Origin: Prevotella sp. UBA7782
GTDB taxonomy: Bacteria > Bacteroidota > Bacteroidia > Bacteroidales > Bacteroidaceae
Length of the DNA: 24,133 bases
Direction: 5' to 3'
NCBI GenBank assembly: GCA_002480935.1
Contig: DLDC01000187.1
Coordinates: 300 to 24,432, forward strand
The notes beneath the pieces are model-generated. The model ran no database searches, was not told the DNA's origin, and saw only the letters and a list, made by a program, of their open reading frames with translations. This document shows, piece by piece, positions 6,428 through 14,013 of the stretch (position 1 is the stretch's first letter; every line of letters begins with the position of its first letter). The position numbers and the translations under genes are program-made.

Positions 6428-8801
6428 TTCTTTCTTCCTCATATTCCTTCTCGTGCTTGATGGTTATCTCGCGTTGCGGGAACGGAATCTCTATGTTATT
6501 GTCGTTAAGTGTCTTGTATATGCATTCCATGATGGTGCCGTCGTCGCCGTATTGCGTGAGCACGTTCACCCACACCAGCACCTTCAGCGTGATGCAACTG
6601 TCGTCGAACGACTTCAGCACCACCTTCACGCCGCGCTTCTTATAGATGCATTTCAAGCCCATGATGGCATCGGTGAGCAGCTTGCGCACCTGTTCGATGT
6701 TCGTGCCATAAGCCACGCCCACCTCCAGGATGTCGAGCTCGTAGCCGTGGTTGCGCGTCATGTTCTTATAATTCTTGGTAAACAGCTGCGAGTTTTGAAA
6801 GGCGATGACCGATCCGTCGATGCCTTCCAGCAGCGTAGATGTATAGCTGATAGACGACACACGGCCTCTCACGCCGTCGCACACGATGTAGTCGCCCACC
6901 TTGATGCGTCCTGCCATGAGCGATATACCGTAGTAGATGTTCTCCAGAATGTCCTTCATGGCGAAGCCGATACCTGTAGACAGTCCGCCCGACACCACCA
7001 CCAGCCAGGTGTTGCTCACGTGGAAGATGGCCAGCGAGGCCAAGAGCCAGACGCCCCACACCACAACTTGCAGCACATTAATAAACAATACGGAGCGGCT
7101 GGCAGCCGTTGTGGGGTCTACACGCATCAGATGCAGCTTCACGGCGTCCTTCACCGTGTGGTTGATATAGTTGAAGAGGAACCACATGATGAGCACCTGA
7201 GCCAGCGCGAAGATGCTCAACCTGAAGTTCTTAGAGTCGATATAGTTGGTTGTGAATATCCTCCACGTCAGATCGCTGAGGTTGAATACGTCGGCCGACC
7301 AATAGATGGAGATGATGAACGACAGCACCAGCAGCGACGGAAGCACCACGAAATAAATCAGGCGGAAGCCCCAAACCTTCGACACGGGCTTGGTCTTGAG
7401 GTTGTGTTTGGCACGATAGTCTGTCAGCCAGTTGCGGCAGCAAGCCAGCGTAAGGATAAAGGTGAGCTGCATGGTCCACCATATCAGCACCTGCACGGCA
7501 AGCAGCGTGTAGCCCACGAACGATGAGATGAGCGAGAAAACAAACATCGTCATTGAGAAGCACGACTGCCAATAGTCGAAGCGCTGCACCTTCTTGCCCT
7601 TGCGCATCAGCACATTGGCCTGCCAGATGGTGCACAACAGCAGGATGGGAGGGAACACCAGGTTCACGATAACGCTCGGTATGAGCACGATGCGAAAGGC
7701 TATGACGATGAAGCTCACCACCACGAGGGGCGAGTAGATGCGGAACGAGGCCTTGATCTGCTCGCCGTCGACGCGCAGAAGCAGTGAGATGAGTATCACG
7801 GCAAGCAACCACGTGTACTCAATGAGCAGTCCTGAGGCCATGTCGATGAAGCTTTGCACCGACGAATAGCGTATCACGCCCAGCAAGATGGCCAACATCA
7901 CCACCGAGAAGGCCAGGATGATGCAAGTGCGCTTGGCATAAAACGACTCCTTATGGCTCTCAAAGTGCCCCCGCTTGATGAGCTTCGATATCAGTATCTT
8001 AACAATAACATAACTCAGCGCGATGGATATGATGCTGTAGAAGATGAGTATTACAAAAAGGCCGATGATAAACCGCACGTCCCACTGCGACTTTACTTGA
8101 TGCGATGGGGTGTATTTCTCCTCAAAGGCTATGCGTGTCTGTATCACGCTCATGTTGAGATTAGACAGCACCTTCAGATAGTTGTCGCCTCCGTTGCGGA
8201 AGATGTTGAACTGTATGTCCTGATAACGCTTGTGGGCGTAGTCGTTCAGATTCTTCAGCCGCTTCTCTGTCATGTTGTAAAACATAACATATTCCTGCAT
8301 CTGCTGTTGGTTGTCGGTGAGCATCCGGCGTATGTTGATGGCCAGCGTGAGGCACACGTTACGGTCTATCTGCGCCTTGTGCGAGAGAAACATGACGGGC
8401 ATAGACTGCAAAACGTCTATGAGCGAGTCGTAGCGGGCTATGTCTGTATTGGCGCGGGCCATGTATTGCTTGAAAGGCAGCGTGCTGCGCTGAAACTCCT
8501 CATACTGCTGCGTGGCCTGATGGCAGGCATAGGCAAGGTCGAAGACATACTCCGACTTCTGCGAATAGAGCATCAGTGAGTTCTGCGTACTGCGCGACAT
8601 GATGTCGCTTAGCTGCTTGAATACCTTCTGGCCCATCATGGTTGAGTTTAACAACCTCTGGTCTTGCTCGCGGTGATAGGTCACCAGCTCATGCCTCAGC
8701 ACGGCCAGCGAACTGGCCAGACTGTCCTCCTTCAGCACGGCGCTGGAGGGAAGCACAAAGGCAAATGCCAGGCATAACAGTAAGAAAAGTCGCTTCTTCA
8801 T
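6417..8801 (-). CDS. Large MscS-family mechanosensitive channel
   Basis: 794 residues from ATG 8801, preceded by AGAGGAAT; the open frame runs further upstream but that part holds the promoter. A signal peptide (MKKRLFLLLCLAF) is followed by a periplasmic, largely helical domain (~residues 25-240). About eleven hydrophobic segments come next. The conserved MscS pore helix (SGGLSTGIGFAMKDILENI, near residue 600) leads into the cytoplasmic beta domain (GRIKVGDYIVCDGVRGRV, then FQNSQLFTKN). The layout matches the large MscM/MscK-type channels that open on membrane tension during hypo-osmotic shock. It is the first gene of a four-gene operon with kdsA, kdsD and the cls-like gene, an envelope-maintenance context. 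Confidence 0.92.
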   Translation of the reverse strand: MKKRLFLLLCLAFAFVLPSSAVLKEDSLASSLAVLRHELVTYHREQDQRLLNSTMMGQKVFKQLSDIMSRSTQNSLMLYSQKSEYVFDLAYACHQATQQYEEFQRSTLPFKQYMARANTDIARYDSLIDVLQSMPVMFLSHKAQIDRNVCLTLAINIRRMLTDNQQQMQEYVMFYNMTEKRLKNLNDYAHKRYQDIQFNIFRNGGDNYLKVLSNLNMSVIQTRIAFEEKYTPSHQVKSQWDVRFIIGLFVILIFYSIISIALSYVIVKILISKLIKRGHFESHKESFYAKRTCIILAFSVVMLAILLGVIRYSSVQSFIDMASGLLIEYTWLLAVILISLLLRVDGEQIKASFRIYSPLVVVSFIVIAFRIVLIPSVIVNLVFPPILLLCTIWQANVLMRKGKKVQRFDYWQSCFSMTMFVFSLISSFVGYTLLAVQVLIWWTMQLTFILTLACCRNWLTDYRAKHNLKTKPVSKVWGFRLIYFVVLPSLLVLSFIISIYWSADVFNLSDLTWRIFTTNYIDSKNFRLSIFALAQVLIMWFLFNYINHTVKDAVKLHLMRVDPTTAASRSVLFINVLQVVVWGVWLLASLAIFHVSNTWLVVVSGGLSTGIGFAMKDILENIYYGISLMAGRIKVGDYIVCDGVRGRVSSISYTSTLLEGIDGSVIAFQNSQLFTKNYKNMTRNHGYELDILEVGVAYGTNIEQVRKLLTDAIMGLKCIYKKRGVKVVLKSFDDSCITLKVLVWVNVLTQYGDDGTIMECIYKTLNDNNIEIPFPQREITIKHEKEYEEERNEQ

Positions 8802-8827
8802 ATTCCTCTTTGATGCATTATAGTGTG

Positions 8828-8835
8828 CAAAGTTA
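8828..8835 (-). promoter_or_regulatory. -7 promoter element for the mscS-kdsA-kdsD-cls operon
   Basis: On the minus strand this reads TAACTTTG, an exact match to the Bacteroidetes TAnnTTTG element. Transcription would start about 20 bases before the ATG at 8801. No convincing TTTG is seen at the -33 position. No other promoter is visible inside the tightly packed operon. Confidence 0.6.
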
Positions 8836-8853
8836 CTAAATTTCTCAATTATC

Positions 8854-8884
8854 TTTGCCTTGTCTCTTTTTTTTCTTACTTTTG
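8854..8884 (+). promoter_or_regulatory. Complete Bacteroidetes promoter for the N-acetylglucosamine kinase gene
   Basis: TTTG at 8854-8857 is followed after exactly 19 bases by TACTTTTG at 8877-8884, matching both halves of the Bacteroidetes primary sigma consensus. The predicted start near 8890 leaves a leader of roughly 125 bases before the ATG at 9016, long for this group. The leader contains a CCACC/GGTGG inverted repeat around 8945-8960. Confidence 0.7.
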
Positions 8885-9015
8885 CCGAAATAAAAATGAC
8901 ATAGGTTTGTCGCCTTCTTCCGGCTTCTTGCGCCTTGCGGGGCCACCCTTTCATGGCGGTGGATTCTTGCGGTAGGCTCCTGAAGAGGTGGCGGCAGCCG
9001 AAACAAAACATCAAG

Positions 9016-9873
9016 ATGAGACTCATAGCAGACAGCGGAAGCACCAAGACAGAGTGGGCGCTGACCGACAAGGGACAGCTCGCGGCCCATGTTTTCACAC
9101 AGGGCATCAACCCGTTTCATCAGTCATCCGGCGACATAGAGGGCATCGTGCGCGGCGAATTGCTGCCCCGGCTGGCCGAAGCAGGCTTCGGAGGCGATGA
9201 CGTAACGGCCGTTTCTTTCTACGGAGCGGGCTGTATGCCTGCCACCCAGCCTGATATGCAGCGGGTGTTGACAGGCGTTTTCACTCAGGCTCACAGCATA
9301 GAGGTGGCCGGCGACCTGCTTGCCGCCGCCCGCTCGTTGTGCCGTCATGAGCGTGGAGTGGCCGCCATACTGGGCACGGGGGCCAACAGTTGCCTGTATG
9401 ATGGGGTGAATGTTGTGGCCAATATTCCGCCCTTGGGCTATATCTTGGGCGATGAGGGCAGCGGAGCCGTGCTGGGCAAGCTCTTCTTCAACGCCTTGTA
9501 CAAGGGCTTTCTGCCCATTGCCGTGCGCGAGTGCTTCGAAGACGAAGTCAAGATGACCTACCCGCAAGTCATCCAGCGCGTCTATCGCGAGCCCATGGCC
9601 AACCGCTTCCTGGCCTCCGTGTCGCCTTTCATCGCTCGTCACAAGGCCCAGTGGCCGGAGCTCAGCCAACTGGTTGTAGACAATTTCAGGGCTTTCTTCC
9701 GGCGCAATATCAGCCGGTATCAGTTCAGCGAATTACCTGTTAACGCCACGGGAAGTGTGGCATTCGCATACCAAAACGAACTTTCAGCCGCTGCGCGGGC
9801 CGAAGGTTATGTGATGGGAAAAATAGAAAAGCAGCCTATGCCGGGCCTGATAGCCTTTCATGCTGACTGCTGA
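9016..9873 (+). CDS. BadF/BadG/BcrA/BcrD-type ATPase, probable N-acetylglucosamine kinase
   Basis: 285 residues. The N-terminal phosphate-binding loop ADSGSTKTEWAL (residues 5-16), the middle ILGTGANSCLYDG (~118) and ILGDEGSGAVLG (~143) identify an ASKHA-fold sugar kinase of the eukaryote-like N-acetylglucosamine kinase group. These phosphorylate GlcNAc at O6 with ATP in the cytoplasm, feeding recycled cell-wall or dietary amino sugar into metabolism. ATG 9016 places the conserved loop at the very N-terminus, as usual. An in-frame ATG at 8953 would add a 21-residue basic extension (MAVDSCGRLLKRW...) with no family support. It stands alone, divergent from the mscS operon and convergent with the Omp28-like gene. 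Substrate choice within the family is inferred. Confidence 0.88.
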   Translation: MRLIADSGSTKTEWALTDKGQLAAHVFTQGINPFHQSSGDIEGIVRGELLPRLAEAGFGGDDVTAVSFYGAGCMPATQPDMQRVLTGVFTQAHSIEVAGDLLAAARSLCRHERGVAAILGTGANSCLYDGVNVVANIPPLGYILGDEGSGAVLGKLFFNALYKGFLPIAVRECFEDEVKMTYPQVIQRVYREPMANRFLASVSPFIARHKAQWPELSQLVVDNFRAFFRRNISRYQFSELPVNATGSVAFAYQNELSAAARAEGYVMGKIEKQPMPGLIAFHADC

Positions 9874-9946
9874 TGCTCGCTGCGCTGTGGGCTATGGCGC
9901 GCCGGTAGCTCGGCCGCTTTATCATAATAGGCATCTTTGGCCTTTC

Positions 9947-10034
9947 CAAAAGTACCGCTTTTGCAAGCCAAAAATGCCTATTTCGTTGTTCAAAAATGCC
10001 TATTTCGCCATGCAAAACGGGCATGCTTGTTTTA
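9947..10034. repeat. Intergenic 22-nt periodic repeat array A (four units)
   Basis: Four degenerate units begin at 9947, 9969, 9991 and 10013, each exactly 22 bases apart. They share the pattern CAAAARNRCCTNTTTNG. Units 2 and 3 are identical over their first 17 bases. A weaker fifth unit may precede at about 9925. The last unit runs into the stop codon of the convergent gene (10032). There are no spacers and no cas genes, so it is not CRISPR. Each unit has A-rich and T-rich halves that are partly self-complementary, so a role in transcription termination or protein binding every two helical turns is possible. The rest of the 9874-10031 gap shows nothing else. Confidence 0.75.
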
Positions 10035-11891
10035 TCTTTCTATTTTCTTCACAGTGATGTTGCCGTCTGCCTGTCTGCTCACCACGATGTTAAGACCTTT
10101 CTGCAAGCCTTTACGGGCGATGCCGTCGGGCGTGTAATAGGTTGTGACTGTGCGCTTTGCGTAGTTGTCAGACACCTGCCTTATACCGTCTGTGATGCTC
10201 TTCAGTGCGAAGCTTCCGCTGTTGAAGACGCGGCAGGCCGAGCGTTGCTGGGCGTTATACTCATTGACAAAGGCCACCACCTCCAGGTTGCGGGCATTGC
10301 ATGAGTCTACAAGAACTTTGCCATTGTTGTCGTTAACCGTTATTTCGTGGTTGGTCCACACCTCAGGCACGGTCATGCTGTAGTGCATCTCGGCCACGTT
10401 GCCGTTCCACTTCAGCGTGTCGCCCCAAAGAGCAGATAGTGTCTGACGGTAAACATGCCTGTGTCTGAATGTGGTAGATGAGTATCCGGCCTGCTCATGT
10501 TGCTTCACGCTGTCTTCTGTAAGTATCACGCTGAGGCGCGAAGAGGGGCAAAGAAAGTCCAAAACATGGTTCTTCTCAACCCTGACCGTTACATCCAGCT
10601 GCCTCGTCTGCTCGTTATAACGTGCCTCGGGCGTTACCTTTACAAAGGCAGGCCATGCCAGGGCATATTTAAGCAGTGGTCTGATGTCGTCAGGAAAGCC
10701 CACCTGAAACACCGGAACGGGCATCTTCGTCTCTTTGGGGAAGCCGTCTACATACGTTCTGTCGAACATGGCAGCGGGCGCATAGGTGCCTTCGTTGCCG
10801 TAGAGCCACGTATAATCCTTGTCTTCGGGCACGGTGAGATAGTCGGATGTGTAGCCGCAGTGGTGCGTTATCTGATGATAATGCTCGGCGAATCCCTCCT
10901 TGTCCATCTGCGCGAAGGTCTCTATGGCCCTCGGACAGTTGGGACAATTCTCCGTGCTAAACTCTTCCAGCAGCATCTCATGGGGGTAGGTGAGCGTGCT
11001 GTCGTACACTGCAAAGCGCTCTTGGGCCGTTGCTGTGCTGCCCTCACCGCTCACTTCAAGGTTCAACTTGTTGTCAGTGCCCACCCATTCTTTGCTTGTG
11101 GGCAAACTGACATGCAGTATGTCTTTGCCGTTTTGTCCCAATTCAACGGTTCTGCTCAGCGTTTTCGCGTATTGTCCGTTGATGTTGAAAGTGCAGGTAT
11201 AGCCCTTGATGCTCTCCTCGCCCAGGTTGCTCACGGTTACGGTAGCCCTTATCGAGTCGCCCGCAGCCACGGCCCGGCTCTCCGGTTGTATCGCCGTTAT
11301 CTTCAGATTCTTGGCCGGCAGTGAGCCATCTTCTATCACAATCTCGGCGCAAAGCGAACCGTCGAAGCCTTCGCGCTCGGAGTAATTCTCCCACGATCCG
11401 TTCTTTCCTATCCAGCAACCGTTGTATGCGGGCAGGTAATCATCATCTTCGTCTTCGCCGGCCAGCAGAATTGTCTTGCACGATTTGCTCTGTGTGAAGC
11501 TGTAGCCTATGGCAAGGTCTTGCCCGGCGGGTATGGTGACGGGCTCCGAGAGTGTCACCTCGTTCCAGCCTACAGCCGGCGTTGTCAGGCTTGCGCTGCC
11601 CAAGTCGTTGGCTGTGAGAGCCGTGCGCACCCAGCAGTGCATGTCTGTGAACCCGCTGTTGGTGGCTATGCCCACCCGCATCTTGGTGATTTTCATGCCG
11701 GCATAGTCGGCCAGCAAACTCTTGGGCAGTATGCAGGCGGCTGATATTTCGCCGCTTCCCGGCTTGCTCTTGGGCGCTGTGCCCAGTGTGCCGCCGCACA
11801 AACCCACTATAACGGAAGCCGCTTGTGCGGTGCTGCCGCAGAGCAACAGCAAGGCGCAAGCAAGCATTTTATCGATTTTAGATATGTGCAT
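10032..11891 (-). CDS. Secreted Omp28/thioredoxin-like protein with T9SS-type C-terminal tail
   Basis: 619 residues. A signal peptide (hydrophobic MLACALLLLCG, likely cut after TAQA) precedes a beta-rich domain (~30-190), which includes an acidic GEDEDDD loop. A CARDB/Ig-like domain (~195-285) follows. The segment LLEEFSTENCPNCPRAIETF (~305-325) carries the CxxC of Omp28-related, thioredoxin-fold outer-surface proteins. The last ~45 residues (TYYTPDGIARKGLQKGLN, then ITVKKI) look like the compact type A sorting tail of T9SS cargo. Export to the cell surface, with possible disulfide chemistry or redox-dependent binding there, is inferred. It starts 13 bases after the adhesin-like gene, so the two form an operon. 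Confidence 0.82.
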   Translation of the reverse strand: MHISKIDKMLACALLLLCGSTAQAASVIVGLCGGTLGTAPKSKPGSGEISAACILPKSLLADYAGMKITKMRVGIATNSGFTDMHCWVRTALTANDLGSASLTTPAVGWNEVTLSEPVTIPAGQDLAIGYSFTQSKSCKTILLAGEDEDDDYLPAYNGCWIGKNGSWENYSEREGFDGSLCAEIVIEDGSLPAKNLKITAIQPESRAVAAGDSIRATVTVSNLGEESIKGYTCTFNINGQYAKTLSRTVELGQNGKDILHVSLPTSKEWVGTDNKLNLEVSGEGSTATAQERFAVYDSTLTYPHEMLLEEFSTENCPNCPRAIETFAQMDKEGFAEHYHQITHHCGYTSDYLTVPEDKDYTWLYGNEGTYAPAAMFDRTYVDGFPKETKMPVPVFQVGFPDDIRPLLKYALAWPAFVKVTPEARYNEQTRQLDVTVRVEKNHVLDFLCPSSRLSVILTEDSVKQHEQAGYSSTTFRHRHVYRQTLSALWGDTLKWNGNVAEMHYSMTVPEVWTNHEITVNDNNGKVLVDSCNARNLEVVAFVNEYNAQQRSACRVFNSGSFALKSITDGIRQVSDNYAKRTVTTYYTPDGIARKGLQKGLNIVVSRQADGNITVKKIER

Positions 11892-11904
11892 GTTGCTTGA
11901 TTCT

Positions 11905-13875
11905 TTATTTTCTTATCTTGCACACCTTATCGCCTTGGCGAATGACATATACACCCGGTCTGAGCGCGTGCAGCCCTTCTGACGTGCTGACATTCAGTCT
12001 GATGCCGCTGATGGTGTACACTTCCATGGCCTTCTGCGTGTCGATGTGGGCCGACTGTATGGCGTTGAAGGTCGGGGCATACACCGTTATGGTATCTGAC
12101 GCGTTGCTCTTCACGCTTCCGAACTCGCCCGTCACATAATAATAGAATATGTCATTGCCCGTGAAAGGCACGTTCACCTGATAGGATGTCGCGTTGTAAG
12201 GCAGTGTAACTGTAGCATAAGGCGCGGTGATGCGCTCGCCCTTCTTCAGCGTAGAGTTGATGGCCAGCGTGTCAAAGAGCACTATGTCGCCGCCCTCGGC
12301 AGCATCTGTTATCTCGAAGATGATTTGACAGTTGTCTGTACCGCCCTCTATGTCAGCATCGAAGTTGGTGCCACTCTTGGTAATTGTAACCTCTTTAGGC
12401 GTTCCTATATAGGTTATCTGTCGCGTTTGTGTGTTTAGTGAACCGAAACCAATCTTCACTACGGCATCGTCCTGCATGGTAGCAGCTGTTCCGCTCACGT
12501 GTGCCTTGCCTCCGTTGATGCTGTAGTTGCCTGCGGGGCTGTACATTGCGCCGGGGTAGCCATAGGCGGCATAAGCATTAGTGATGCCCAGAAAGCCTGT
12601 GAAGGCTGTGCAAAGATAGCTCGACCAACCCGCATATTTGATGGCCTCGTCAAGGCTTACGGGCATTCCGTCTTGTGTCATCAACGTGCTCTTGGTGTCG
12701 TCCATTGACGTGGTTATCTCACTGAAGCCGTCGGCGAAGTAGGTAAACGGCTCGTCACCGGCCACGGCTTCGTGGTTGCGAATGAGGTTTAGCTTGTAAG
12801 TGTGTGCATTTTCAGAGGCTTGCCAGTTGGCGGTGAAGCCTTCGGCCGATATGTTGGTGGCCTCCAGAGCCACGGGCGCGGCCACGTCGGGCACGCTCAG
12901 CTCCTGGTTGTAACCCCATCCGGGATATGATTCGCCCTCATCATTCAGGGCTGTTACGCACACTGTTACACCGTTGGTGGCGTTGAAATCGCCGCTCACC
13001 TCGGTCTGAGTGCCTTCTACGACAGTAGAATCCAGCCTTCCGCCACTTGTCTTATCCGATATGTCGCCGTAGTTATACGTCTCTACTCTATATTTTGTAG
13101 CGTTCTCAACGCCATCCCATTTCACCAGAAGCGTGCTGCCGTTCTTGGCGCTCACCTTAATGTTTTGGGGCGTGCCCAGAGGATATTCCAGCTGCTCAAC
13201 GGCCACGCTGTCGATGAGCACCTTGCCCTGCCAGCCGAAGAACATGATGGCAGTGTTCTCTACGCCTCCCGATGTCGTGAACGAGCAAGTGGTCCAGTCG
13301 GTGGTCATGGGCAGAGCGCTGGCCGAAATCATGCTCTTGTGGGCGTTGTCATTATTCAGTACGAAGTATTGCAGCAATTGGTCGTTTGCGTTAGGGTTCA
13401 CATTCTTGCACCTGAACGTTACTCTGAACACTCCCTGATACTTTGTCAGGTTGAGATTTGGTGTCATCAGATAGCCCGGATCGCCCTCGTTGGTGTCTAC
13501 ATAGCTAAGATAAGCCTTGCCGCCGGCCTGATGTACGTGCCATGCCGTCCAGTTTGGCAGCAGCTTTGCGGCAACAGAGTCGTTCATCTCGGCCGTGTCT
13601 GGCTCGTTCTCCGTGCCTGCTGTCAGCGTGTTGAAGTTCTCCGTAAGCAGTAAATGGCTCTTGGCAGCCTCTGCCTTCAACATGTTGGGCCGTGCCATGG
13701 CTTTGGCAACCTGCTCTCTGTCGAGCCCTTTGCCTGCCGGGGTGTGCATGAGCCACTCTACGGCCTGGGCCTTCTCATTATGTCTTGTGGGCAGGTTTAG
13801 CTGTGGGGTTTGTGCCTGCAGTGCTGTAACCGACAGCAAGACACCCATCATCATTAAGTGTAGTTTTTTCTTCAT
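11905..13875 (-). CDS. Secreted cleaved-adhesin/FnIII surface protein with T9SS-type tail
   Basis: 656 residues. The signal peptide (MKKKLHLMMMGVLLSVTALQAQ) should be cut near residue 22. Residues ~78-235 (LLTENFNTLTAG start, PNWTAWH, SYVDTNEGDPGYLMTPNLNL) match the 'choice-of-anchor J'/cleaved-adhesin jelly-roll fold. Two fibronectin type III-like regions follow, at ~236-330 (LVKWDGVENATKYRVETYN) and from ~333 (GFTANWQASENAHTYKLNL). A further beta-rich stretch leads to a C-terminal tail (VYTISGIRL, then LRPGVYVIRQGDKVCKIRK) typical of T9SS type A sorting signals. It is probably displayed on the surface for binding to host or glycan, since no catalytic motif is seen. It is first in a two-gene operon, divergent from the TPR/AraC regulator. 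Confidence 0.82.
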   Translation of the reverse strand: MKKKLHLMMMGVLLSVTALQAQTPQLNLPTRHNEKAQAVEWLMHTPAGKGLDREQVAKAMARPNMLKAEAAKSHLLLTENFNTLTAGTENEPDTAEMNDSVAAKLLPNWTAWHVHQAGGKAYLSYVDTNEGDPGYLMTPNLNLTKYQGVFRVTFRCKNVNPNANDQLLQYFVLNNDNAHKSMISASALPMTTDWTTCSFTTSGGVENTAIMFFGWQGKVLIDSVAVEQLEYPLGTPQNIKVSAKNGSTLLVKWDGVENATKYRVETYNYGDISDKTSGGRLDSTVVEGTQTEVSGDFNATNGVTVCVTALNDEGESYPGWGYNQELSVPDVAAPVALEATNISAEGFTANWQASENAHTYKLNLIRNHEAVAGDEPFTYFADGFSEITTSMDDTKSTLMTQDGMPVSLDEAIKYAGWSSYLCTAFTGFLGITNAYAAYGYPGAMYSPAGNYSINGGKAHVSGTAATMQDDAVVKIGFGSLNTQTRQITYIGTPKEVTITKSGTNFDADIEGGTDNCQIIFEITDAAEGGDIVLFDTLAINSTLKKGERITAPYATVTLPYNATSYQVNVPFTGNDIFYYYVTGEFGSVKSNASDTITVYAPTFNAIQSAHIDTQKAMEVYTISGIRLNVSTSEGLHALRPGVYVIRQGDKVCKIRK

Positions 13876-13907
13876 AGGTGTAAGTGTTAATTTGTTTAAT
13901 ATATTTG

Positions 13908-13925
13908 CTTTCGACTGCGAAAGTA
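13908..13925 (-). promoter_or_regulatory. Probable promoter/operator for the surface-protein pair
   Basis: Read on the minus strand, 13925-13918 is TACTTTCG, one mismatch from TAnnTTTG, about 43 bases before the ATG at 13875. It overlaps a perfect inverted repeat with arms CTTTCG (13908-13913) and CGAAAG (13918-13923) around ACTG. The palindrome lies where a regulator could block or recruit polymerase. The divergent AraC-type regulator is the obvious candidate. Confidence 0.4.
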
Positions 13926-13997
13926 TGAAAAATATGCCAAATAGGTGTATTTTATACTTAAAATGTTGTTCTTTTTTATAAATTCGAAGATATTTCG

Positions 13998-14005
13998 TAC
14001 CTTTG
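13998..14005 (+). promoter_or_regulatory. -7 element immediately before the TPR/AraC regulator gene
   Basis: TACCTTTG is an exact TAnnTTTG match ending only 8 bases before the ATG at 14014. If used, transcription would begin within a few bases of the start codon, giving a leaderless or near-leaderless message. Only a T-rich run, not a clear TTTG, is present at the -33 position. Confidence 0.5.
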
Positions 14006-14013
14006 TGGGCATA

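Noticed and set aside
6180..7526. 448-codon plus-strand frame over kdsA and the mscS-like gene
   Set aside because: Crosses two strongly supported genes; its sequence is His/Gln/Arg-rich without a domain.
9947..10034. CRISPR array
   Set aside because: Units abut without spacers, are degenerate and only 22 bases long; no cas genes nearby.
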